Positions 35,725 to 43,007 of a stretch of 64,000 bases of DNA are shown piece after piece (position 1 is the first letter of the stretch; each line of letters opens with the position of its first letter). The DNA comes from Verrucomicrobiota bacterium. Lineage in GTDB: Bacteria > Verrucomicrobiota > Verrucomicrobiia > Opitutales > Opitutaceae. The translations under genes and the position numbers were made by a program. Under the pieces are notes generated by a model. The model did no database searches and was not told the DNA's origin. It was given only the letters and a program-made list of their open reading frames with translations. The DNA is taken from the NCBI GenBank assembly GCA_014584295.1, contig JACTNC010000063.1, forward strand, positions 1 to 64,000. Direction: 5' to 3'.

Positions 35725-36428
35725 TGAGACGGACCCTCCCTGCATTTCCCGAGCGACCTCGCAGCGGCTTCACCCTGCTGGAGGTGATTCTTGCCATGGC
35801 CGTTGGCGCTATCGTCATTCTGGCAATCCAGAGTGTCTTCTTCGGCGCACTCCGCCTGCGCAACGCCTCGGAACAACGCACCGACAAGGAGCTTTCCCTC
35901 TATCGCGCGTTGGACCTGATGAAGAAGGACTTTGCTGGCCTGATGCTGCCGGGGGGCGTGCTTGCATCGGACTTTCAGACTGCGACTTCCTACTCCCTCG
36001 ACTCCTCGGTTTCAGGAGAGCGCATCAGTGCGGAGTTCTTCACCGACTCGGGTCGGATCGATGCGTTCACCCCGTTTGCTGATGTGCAGCGTGTCGCGTA
36101 TTACCTGTCCCCATCTCCGGACTCGGATCAGCAGGAACTCGTCCGCACCGTCAGCCGCAACCTGCTCTCTACGGTCGAGGATATTCCGGAGGTCCAGCCG
36201 CTGCTCACAGGCGTCGACTCGGCATATTTCGAGTACTTTGACGGCAGCAGTTGGACCGAGACATGGGACAGCGCCGTCACATCGTCCCTGCCTACCGCCG
36301 TACGGCTGACGCTTCAGCTCTCGGGCGAACCCAATGCCGCGGCCGCGCCCGCACCAATCGAAATGGTGTTTCCCATCTACGTAAGCCTTCCGGCCACCCC
36401 GACCGCCGCGGCAACACTCGCGCAATGA
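35724..36428 (+). CDS. gspJ: minor pseudopilin GspJ
   Basis: The 234-residue product has a 15-residue leader and processing site PRSG/FTLLEVILAMAVGAIVILAIQSVFFGAL with Glu at +5. A larger soluble domain typical of GspJ follows, containing ASEQRTDKELSLYRALDLMKKDFAGLMLPGG and a C-terminal PTAVRLTLQLSGEP strand with EMVFPIYVSLP. It belongs to the GspH-I-J-K tip complex. The start overlaps the gspI stop (TGATG) and the stop overlaps the gspK start (ATGA). Confidence 0.92.
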   Translation: MRRTLPAFPERPRSGFTLLEVILAMAVGAIVILAIQSVFFGALRLRNASEQRTDKELSLYRALDLMKKDFAGLMLPGGVLASDFQTATSYSLDSSVSGERISAEFFTDSGRIDAFTPFADVQRVAYYLSPSPDSDQQELVRTVSRNLLSTVEDIPEVQPLLTGVDSAYFEYFDGSSWTETWDSAVTSSLPTAVRLTLQLSGEPNAAAAPAPIEMVFPIYVSLPATPTAAATLAQ

Positions 36429-37774
36429 TTTCCGGTCGCCCAACGCCCTCACTGCAAGCCGCACGCCGCGAACGTGGGTCCGTGTTGATCATCGTTCTCT
36501 GGGTCTGCTTCGGTCTGGCCGCGCTCGTGCTCTATTTCGCGCAGTCCACAAGCGCCGAACTCCGCAGCTCTGACAACCGCGCCGTGACCATCTCCGCAGA
36601 AGCCGCGGTCGACGGCGGCGCCCGCTATGTGCAGTACGTGCTGTCACGCTACGCGACAAATGGATCTCGCCCGTTCTCCACCGACTACTCCGCTGAGGAT
36701 GTACCGGTGGGCGACGCGAGCTTCTGGTTGATCGGGCGGGATCCTGACCGCCCTTATTCGGATGAGCCGGTCTTCAATCTTGTCGACGAGTCCTCAAAGC
36801 TGAATCTCAACACAGCCACGCGCTCCATGCTTGAGGCCCTTCCCGGCATGACCATTGAACTGGCCGCGGCGATCATCGACTGGCGCGACAGCAATTTTGA
36901 GCCGACCGAGAACGGAGCCGAGGACGAAACCTATGCCCGGCTGGATCCGCCGAGACTCGTGAAGAATGCCCGCTTCGAAAGCGTGGATGAACTCCGGCTC
37001 GTCTACGGCGCCACACTGCGCATCCTCCTGGGCGAGGACGCCAACCGAAACGGAGCGCTCGACCCGAACGAGGATGATGGCGATGCGACCACTCCCTTCG
37101 ATGACCGAGACGGCGTGCTCGCTCCCGGCATTCTCGAATACGTCACGGTCTGGTCCTCGCAGCCCCGGACTCGCAGCGACGGCAGTCCGCGCATCAATGT
37201 CCAGCAGCCAAATCAACGCCAGAGGCTCGCCCAATTGCTATCCTCAAAATTGGGCGACTCCCGCGCCCAGGCCATACTCGGTGCCGTGGGTGAAGCCGCC
37301 GTCACCAGCGTCGCCGAGTTTATGCTGCGCGGACAGTTCACCGCCGCCGAATTTCAGCAGATCCACACCGACATCACCGGAAACGACACCACGGGACTGA
37401 TCAACGTCAACACCGCCCCGGAAGCCGTCCTCGCGTGCATTCCGGGATTCGACTGGGAAAAGGCACGCGCGATCACTGCCTATCGCTCGGCTCACACGGA
37501 TACGCTGACGTCATTTGCCTGGCTACCCGAGGTCCTCGACCGCGCAACGATCATACGCGCCGGCCGCTACCTGACAGACCAATCGTACCAATTCTCCGCC
37601 GACATCGTCGGCACGGGTCCACATGGACGCGGCTACTCCCGCGCCAAGTTTGTTTTCGATACCAGCAAGACTTCTCCGCGCATCCTCTATCGCCAGGACC
37701 TCACCTCTTCAGGCTGGGCTCTCGGCGCGACCTGGAGAGATCAGCTCAGATTTGCCCTCTACGCTTCACGATGA
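36425..37774 (+). CDS. gspK: minor pseudopilin GspK
   Basis: About 449 residues. The prepilin site is RRERG/SVLIIVLWVCFGLAALVLYFAQ, lacking Glu at +5 as is normal for GspK. The large alpha domain has two helix-hairpin-helix-type segments: ESSKLNLNTATRSMLEALPGMTIELAAAIIDWRDSN, and GLINVNTAPEAVLACIPGFDWEKARAITAYR. The acidic DANRNGALDPNEDDGDATTPFDD stretch looks like a calcium-binding loop. GspK caps the pseudopilus tip. Both ends overlap neighbouring genes by four bases. Confidence 0.93.
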   Translation: MISGRPTPSLQAARRERGSVLIIVLWVCFGLAALVLYFAQSTSAELRSSDNRAVTISAEAAVDGGARYVQYVLSRYATNGSRPFSTDYSAEDVPVGDASFWLIGRDPDRPYSDEPVFNLVDESSKLNLNTATRSMLEALPGMTIELAAAIIDWRDSNFEPTENGAEDETYARLDPPRLVKNARFESVDELRLVYGATLRILLGEDANRNGALDPNEDDGDATTPFDDRDGVLAPGILEYVTVWSSQPRTRSDGSPRINVQQPNQRQRLAQLLSSKLGDSRAQAILGAVGEAAVTSVAEFMLRGQFTAAEFQQIHTDITGNDTTGLINVNTAPEAVLACIPGFDWEKARAITAYRSAHTDTLTSFAWLPEVLDRATIIRAGRYLTDQSYQFSADIVGTGPHGRGYSRAKFVFDTSKTSPRILYRQDLTSSGWALGATWRDQLRFALYASR

Positions 37775-39132
37775 CGCTACGGTTTCCCTCACGCACGACC
37801 TCGCTGCTCAGTCTGGTTTTCGACCAGACGGGAATTTGCGCCGCCCAGGCATCCCGCGTCAGGGATCAGATTGAAACCCGCGCGGTTGATTTCTTGCCTC
37901 TCGATCTCAGGACAGGCGACCCGACCGCATTGGGAAAACTGCTGGCGGATCACCTGGACAAGGCAGGGATCAAGGAAAAGCACTGCATCGTGGCGCTCCC
38001 GACGGAGTGGTTCATGGCCGTGTCGACCGCAATGCCAGATCTTCCCGCGGCGGATCTGGACAGCCTGCTTCAGATCGAGGCCGAAGGCGGTTTTCCTTGC
38101 GAGAGCGACGAACTGCACACGGTGCGTTCTCCGCAGTCGCTCGGAGGCAGGACCGTCATGACGCAGCTTGCGGTTCGCATCTCGGACATCAACCGAATGA
38201 CCGACCTGCTAGCCGCTGCAGGCCTGAAGCCTCTCCGCTACACCGTTCAATCCGCAGCGCTTCCAGAGGCGCTCGCAGAGACGGACAAGGGAGTCCTTTC
38301 GCTGCTGCTTTCAGAATCTCCGCCCTCGATCATCGTCGGGGCCGGAAACGGGATTGCCGCGCTGCGGGCGCTGCCGTCGACCCTCGATGATCCTGCCGCC
38401 CTCGCGAGGGATGTACGCATCACGTTTGAGGAATGTCTTGCTCCGGTGAAGGCGAGCCTGGGCCGCATCCGCATCCTTGGGACTCCCAGCGATTGCCAAG
38501 CCGTAGAGTCGCACCTGAAAGCATGTAGCTCGGCCCTCGCTATTTCCCTCGAATGCCAGGAGTGGACTCCTGCCCAAAGCGCGGCGGCCCTCGCCGGAGC
38601 AGGACTGCAGCCAGCCTCCACACTGCCCAACCTCCTGCCACCCACGCCGAGCCGCTGGGAACAATGGACGCAACGCTACAATGCCAGACGCCTCCGGCTG
38701 GTGGCCGCACTCGGCGCGGCCGCACTCATCGCAATCGTGGGCGCATTTGCCTGGCGGGAATACGAAGCGTGGCAGCTCCGGGATCAATGGATGCAAATCA
38801 AGCCGCAGGTTGACGAACTCGAGGGTCTCCAGGCGAAAATCCGCGAATTCCGCTCCTGGCATGACACCTCGTATCGCACCCTCAACGTGCTCCGGCTCGT
38901 GACCGATGTTTTCCCTGAGAACGGAACCGTCACCGCCAAGTCGTTCGAGATCCGCAATCAGTCGGCCGTGACCGTGACGGGCGTCACGCGCGACAATACC
39001 GCCCTCCTCGCATCCCTCGAGAAACTGCGCCAGCGCCCCGAGGTAAACAGCCTGAAGGTCGAGCAGATCCGGGGCAAATCCCCGGCACAGTTCACCTTCA
39101 CGTTCCACATCGCACGCACACCCGAATCATGA
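37771..39132 (+). CDS. gspL: type II secretion assembly protein GspL
   Basis: About 453 residues with an actin-like N-terminal cytoplasmic domain (PilM/GspL type: LSLVFDQTGICAAQAS, HCIVALPTEWFMAVSTAMPDLPAADLDSLLQIEAEGGFP). A Pro-rich linker, one transmembrane helix near residues 313-333 (LVAALGAAALIAIVGAFAW) and a periplasmic ferredoxin-like domain (VTDVFPENGTVTAKSFEIRNQSAVTVTGVTRDNTALLASLEKLRQRPEV) follow. GspL links the GspE ATPase to GspM and the pseudopilus. The ATG at 37771 overlaps the gspK stop; the frame is open further upstream but inside gspK. Confidence 0.88.
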   Translation: MTLRFPSRTTSLLSLVFDQTGICAAQASRVRDQIETRAVDFLPLDLRTGDPTALGKLLADHLDKAGIKEKHCIVALPTEWFMAVSTAMPDLPAADLDSLLQIEAEGGFPCESDELHTVRSPQSLGGRTVMTQLAVRISDINRMTDLLAAAGLKPLRYTVQSAALPEALAETDKGVLSLLLSESPPSIIVGAGNGIAALRALPSTLDDPAALARDVRITFEECLAPVKASLGRIRILGTPSDCQAVESHLKACSSALAISLECQEWTPAQSAAALAGAGLQPASTLPNLLPPTPSRWEQWTQRYNARRLRLVAALGAAALIAIVGAFAWREYEAWQLRDQWMQIKPQVDELEGLQAKIREFRSWHDTSYRTLNVLRLVTDVFPENGTVTAKSFEIRNQSAVTVTGVTRDNTALLASLEKLRQRPEVNSLKVEQIRGKSPAQFTFTFHIARTPES

Positions 39133-39671
39133 GCGCTCCTCCCCGCCAACGCATCCTGGTCATCGCGGCCGCCGCTCTCGTCGGACTCTTCCTTCTCGAC
39201 CGGCTCGCCATCACACCCTTGACGCGACACTGGACCGCGCGCACCCAGGAGATCGCAACCCTGAGGAAGTCGCTCGCGTCAGGCAGCGGCGTCATCGAGC
39301 GCGCAAGCCGGACCCAGCAGGTATGGAAGGAAATCCAGGACGGCTCGCTTCCCAAGGACGCAGCAAGCGCGGAGCAACTCGTGCTCTCCTCCTTCGATCA
39401 ATGGGGTCGCGCCAGTCGCATCGAAATCGCCTCCATCAAGCCCCAGTGGAAACGCGGCGCCAATCCCCGCTACTCGCTGCTCGAGTGCCGCGTGGATGCC
39501 AGCGGCTCGCTGGCCAACCTGGTGCGACTGCTCTACGAGGTGGAAAAATCTCCCCTCGCCCTGCGCATCGACACCGTTGAATTCACAAGTCGCGATGACC
39601 AGGGTCAGCGCCTCTCTCTGGGGCTGACGGTGAGCGGACTTCGGCTCACACCGCTGGAGGCAAAGCCATGA
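39129..39671 (+). CDS. gspM: GspM/PilO-like inner-membrane protein
   Basis: The 180-residue product has an N-terminal transmembrane helix (RILVIAAAALVGLFLLDRLAI) and a periplasmic coiled segment (EIATLRKSLASGSGVIERASRTQQVWKEIQDG). A ferredoxin-like domain follows (ASRIEIASIKPQWKRG..YSLLECRVDASGSLANLVRLLYEVEKSPLALRIDTVEF). This is the GspM/PilO layout, and its place directly after gspL supports it. The start overlaps the gspL stop and the stop overlaps the next gene, both by four bases. Confidence 0.82.
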   Translation: MSAPPRQRILVIAAAALVGLFLLDRLAITPLTRHWTARTQEIATLRKSLASGSGVIERASRTQQVWKEIQDGSLPKDAASAEQLVLSSFDQWGRASRIEIASIKPQWKRGANPRYSLLECRVDASGSLANLVRLLYEVEKSPLALRIDTVEFTSRDDQGQRLSLGLTVSGLRLTPLEAKP

Positions 39672-40321
39672 TCCCGCCTTTCCTCAAACCTCATCGGGTC
39701 CCCTCAGCGCTGAAGTGCTCTGCAGCCTTGCCCGGCGCGCTCATCTGTATCCTTGTGCTCCTGGCCTCCGGCGGAGCCACGCTGCCGGCACAGTCGCGCA
39801 CCGACCGGCGCTCACGGAGCCAAACCACGACTCAGTCCGCCGACCCCTTCGACGCCTTTCGCAGCATCGGCGAGCGCAACATTTTCGACCCCAATCGTCA
39901 GCCGCGCATCCGGCGCGACTCGTCGGTCGACGTCGTGACACCTGCCGATGAGGTGGTTACCTTTGTTGGCACGCTTCAATATGAAAAAGGCCTCTTCGCC
40001 TTCTTCGACGGCAGCGATCCGCGCTACCGCACGACAGTTCCGATCGGCGGAACTATTGCCGGATTCTCCATCACACAAATTGCTCCGCGGAGCGTTTCCC
40101 TCTCCGCAAAAGACCGCCTGCTTACGCTGCGTATCGGAGAATCACTCCGCCGCAGGGAGGGCTCCGATTGGACCGTGAGCACCCTCACCCAACCTCTCGG
40201 AGAGGCAACAGCGGCATCGATCGCCTCTCCCACCAGTACCAATCCACCCGCAATTCCCAGCGACGCCTCCGCAACCCTGCGACGTCTCATGGAACAGCGC
40301 CAAAAACAGCTTAAGGAATGA
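39668..40321 (+). CDS. GspC/PilP-like periplasmic linker protein
   Basis: The 217-residue product has an N-terminal signal or anchor (LPGALICILVLLASGGATLPAQS). A low-complexity stretch leads to GERNIFDPNRQPR and an HR-like beta domain (VTFVGTLQYEKGLFAFFDGSDPRYRTTVPIGGTIAGFSITQIAPRSVSLSAKDRLLTLRIGESL). That is the fold GspC and PilP use to touch the secretin N-domains. There is no PDZ or coiled coil at the C-terminus, only a Ser/Thr/Pro tail. Position next to the secretin gene and ATGA overlaps on both sides support a GspC-type role. I place it as GspC-like without claiming orthology. Confidence 0.75.
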   Translation: MIPPFLKPHRVPSALKCSAALPGALICILVLLASGGATLPAQSRTDRRSRSQTTTQSADPFDAFRSIGERNIFDPNRQPRIRRDSSVDVVTPADEVVTFVGTLQYEKGLFAFFDGSDPRYRTTVPIGGTIAGFSITQIAPRSVSLSAKDRLLTLRIGESLRRREGSDWTVSTLTQPLGEATAASIASPTSTNPPAIPSDASATLRRLMEQRQKQLKE

Positions 40322-41523
40322 AAACTTCGCTCCCCTCCTCGAGCCTTTCGCTCGCCTCTCTCCTCGTTGCCTTCGCGTGCAGCCTGGGAGCCCAAACGCC
40401 GACGACGCCCGCCGCGCCTCCCGCTGGCACGCGTCCCGCGGAAACTCCTCCCGGCGCCGCGACCTATCCTCAGGACGGCACGCTGCGCTTCAATTTTCGC
40501 GGCGCGCCGCTCGAGACCGTCCTCAACTACATGAGTGACGCCGCCGGCTTCGTCATCATCCTGGAAACGCCGGTGCGCGGCACGGTCGACATGTGGAGCG
40601 CCCAGCCTGTCTCGAAGGCGGAGGCAATCCAGCTTCTCAACCTTGCGTTGAACAAGAATGGTTACACCGCGACGTTGCAGGGCCGAAATCTGATCATTGC
40701 CTCCAAGGACGAGGCAAAGAAGAAAAACCTGCCCATTCGCACAGGCAACGACCCCAGGGAGATTCCCGCCAACGCCGAAATGGTCATGCAGGTCATCCCG
40801 CTCCGATACATCACGGCCTCCAAGGTCGCCACCGACATCGCCACGCTCATCCCCTCGAGCGCAACGGTCACCGCCAATGAAGACAGCAATTCCCTCGTCG
40901 TCACCGACACCAATCTCAACGTCCGCCACATCGTCGAAATCGTCTCCGCCCTCGATCTTTCGATACAAAGCGACGCCGCCATGCGGATCTTCAGGTTGCA
41001 CAATGCGGACCCCAAGGAAATGGCCGATCTGATTACGCAGCTTTACCCCACCACCAGCCCCACCGGCGCCGGCGGACCCACGATGGCAGGCTTTCCTTTC
41101 CCCGGAGGCTCGCCTCGGATCTCCGCCTTCCTTTCGAGCCGGGGCTCCTCCGGATCAAGCAACCGCGCTCGCGACAGCAGTCGGAGCTCAAGCGGCAGTC
41201 GGACCTCCGCTCCCGTGACGGCCGTCGCCGACCCGCGCACGCAGTCGGTCATCGTCACCGGATCGAAGGACACGCTTCAACAAATCGGAGAAATCATTGC
41301 GCAGCTCGATGAAAGCAGTGCGCGCAAACAGAAGGTGTTCGTCTACACGCTGGAAAACGCCGATGTGAGCCAGGTTGAGACCGTGCTGAAAAATCTCTTC
41401 GAGACCAACACCAGCCGCACCACCAGCAGCCAGAACGACCCTCTCTCGAATCGGGCGAACAACAACACCCAGCAGACCAGTGGGAACTTTCTCAACAACA
41501 CTTCAGGAGGCGGTCTCCGCTAG
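40318..41523 (+). CDS. gspD1: split secretin, first part: GspD N0-N1-N2 and first half of N3
   Basis: The 401-residue product has a signal peptide (LASLLVAFACSLGAQ). N0 follows (LRFNFRGAPLETVLNYMSDAAGFVI), then N1 (MVMQVIPLRYITASKVATDIATLIP...NSLVVTDTNLNVRHIVEIVSALD) and N2 (MRIFRLHNADPKEMADLITQLYP, with a Ser/Arg-rich insert, then RTQSVIVTGSKDTLQQIGEIIAQLD). The first half of N3 (KVFVYTLENADVSQVETVLKNLFE) ends in an Asn/Ser/Thr-rich tail and a TAG stop. The secretin barrel is absent here and encoded by the next ORF, 30 bases on and in the same frame. The start overlaps the preceding stop and has AAGGA just upstream. Confidence 0.9.
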   Translation: MKTSLPSSSLSLASLLVAFACSLGAQTPTTPAAPPAGTRPAETPPGAATYPQDGTLRFNFRGAPLETVLNYMSDAAGFVIILETPVRGTVDMWSAQPVSKAEAIQLLNLALNKNGYTATLQGRNLIIASKDEAKKKNLPIRTGNDPREIPANAEMVMQVIPLRYITASKVATDIATLIPSSATVTANEDSNSLVVTDTNLNVRHIVEIVSALDLSIQSDAAMRIFRLHNADPKEMADLITQLYPTTSPTGAGGPTMAGFPFPGGSPRISAFLSSRGSSGSSNRARDSSRSSSGSRTSAPVTAVADPRTQSVIVTGSKDTLQQIGEIIAQLDESSARKQKVFVYTLENADVSQVETVLKNLFETNTSRTTSSQNDPLSNRANNNTQQTSGNFLNNTSGGGLR

Positions 41524-41553
41524 GCCTCTCCAATCACCCTTCGCCCTCACCTC

Positions 41554-42699
41554 ATGAAGACTCCCGCACGACTCTCCCTCATCCGCGCCCTCGCGGCACT
41601 GCTGCTCCTCTCCGCCTGGCTGCCCACCCACGCCCAGACCACGCGTCAGAACAGCGGAAACCGCACTACCAACAGCCGCAATACCACCAACAACAATTCC
41701 AGCCGGCGCTCATCCCAGTCCGGTGGAGGACGGTCGAACGGCGACCGACAATACCAGAACTCGACAATGCTGGGCGACGCCATGATCAGCAGTGACCTGA
41801 TCACCCGCCGACTCATCGTGGTGACGGACGACGAGACCAACGAAAATATCAAGCAGATCATTGAGAGTCTGGACCGCCCAAAGCCCCAGGTGCTCATCAA
41901 TGTCGTGTTCATGCAGGTGACGCATAACAAGGACCTCGATCTCGGAGCTGAGTTCAGCCAGAGGGGCACATACCTGGGCAACGACATCGTATCGACCGCC
42001 GCGACAAAGTTCGGCGCTCCAGCGACCGGGGGATTCTTCAATATCCTCAACGCCGACGTCGATGCCACCATCCATGCACTCTCAACCGTTGGGAAAACGG
42101 AGATCCTCTCGCGTCCGTCGATTCTCGCACGTAGCAGCCAGCAGGCAACCATCATGGTCGGCCAGGAAGTCCCGTTCATCACCAACTCGCGAATCAGCGA
42201 TACCGGTCAGACCACCAACACCGTTCAGTATCAGGACATCGGAATCATCCTGCGCGTGACGCCGTTCATCACGTCTGAAGGCCTCGTCGAAATGATCGTG
42301 ACGCCAGAGATTTCAGCGCTCAGCGAAAAAACCGTGGCCATCTCCGAAACCGTAAACACCCCCGTCATCGACAAACGCTCGGCCGACACCGTTGTTGTAA
42401 CACCCAGCGATCGCACAGTGGTGATCGGTGGACTGATTTCCAATCAGAGCGTGAACCAGGACAACAAGATCCCTCTGCTCGGCGACATTCCGCTGATCGG
42501 TCAGGTGTTCAAGCGCACGGTCACCCAGAATTCCAAGACCGAACTGCTCATCTTCCTGACCCCGCACGTCGTGCAGAACCCGGATGATCTCTCCAAACTG
42601 ACGGATTCCGAGCGCAGCAAACTCCAGTTGAAATCCGACGCATTCAAGTCCGAGGACGTGAACAAGTACCTCGACCGAAGCGCGCCAAATTCCAAGTAA
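41554..42699 (+). CDS. gspD2: split secretin, second part: second half of N3 and secretin barrel
   Basis: The 381-residue product has its own signal peptide (RALAALLLLSAWLPTHAQ) and an Asn/Ser/Arg-rich stretch. The second half of an N3 domain follows (SDLITRRLIVVTDDETNENIKQIIESLDRPKPQVLINVVFMQV). The secretin domain has VGQEVPFITNSRISD, YQDIGIILRVTPFI, the VVIGGLISNQ signature and IPLLGDIPLIGQVFKR. It would form the outer-membrane gate. The gap of 30 bases before it is the only non-overlapping junction between gspE and the operon's end. Whether it works with the preceding product as two chains is inference. Confidence 0.92.
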   Translation: MKTPARLSLIRALAALLLLSAWLPTHAQTTRQNSGNRTTNSRNTTNNNSSRRSSQSGGGRSNGDRQYQNSTMLGDAMISSDLITRRLIVVTDDETNENIKQIIESLDRPKPQVLINVVFMQVTHNKDLDLGAEFSQRGTYLGNDIVSTAATKFGAPATGGFFNILNADVDATIHALSTVGKTEILSRPSILARSSQQATIMVGQEVPFITNSRISDTGQTTNTVQYQDIGIILRVTPFITSEGLVEMIVTPEISALSEKTVAISETVNTPVIDKRSADTVVVTPSDRTVVIGGLISNQSVNQDNKIPLLGDIPLIGQVFKRTVTQNSKTELLIFLTPHVVQNPDDLSKLTDSERSKLQLKSDAFKSEDVNKYLDRSAPNSK

Positions 42700-43007
42700 G
42701 CCCCCCGCTCTTCATTGACAGAATCGCCCAACCAGGAGGGGCACGCATCGTCGTGCCCGGGATCGCCCAGCGCATTCCAACGCCAGCAAATTCGCCCTTT
42801 CATCGCGATCGTGGACGCTTGCGACAGCGATCCTTCGTCCGACCTTGATCGCATTACGCACCGATCCGGGCACGACGACGCGTGCCCCTCCAGGTTCGAT
42901 TGCGACGTCAAGGGTCTGTTCGGATGGGATACCGATCGTGCGCCTCTTGGTTCGAACGGTGCGCGGTGGCTGTCAGCGGACAATCTACACGACGCGTCCT
43001 GCGCCCC
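42700..43007. other. 308-bp intergenic region between gspD2 and parC holding a REP-like pair
   Basis: No gene is recognisable here. The region separates the convergent ends of the secretion operon and parC. It holds the inverted palindromic pair at 42735-42891, which could act as a bidirectional transcription barrier. Nothing else is seen. Confidence 0.7.
42735..42891. repeat. 157-bp REP-like inverted pair (26-bp arms), second copy
   Basis: Arm 42735-42760 and arm 42866-42891 are reverse complements over 26 bases with one mismatch. Each is a hairpin with a GGGCACG/CGTGCCC stem, matching the arms inside gspI. The 105-base spacer is unrelated to the gspI spacer, so the arms are the conserved unit, arranged tail to tail. 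Confidence 0.9.

Noticed and set aside
41521-41556. Readthrough of the TAG between the two secretin ORFs to give one protein
   Set aside because: The ORFs share a frame, but readthrough would place a second signal peptide in the middle of N3, and nothing indicates amber suppression. Two proteins are more likely.
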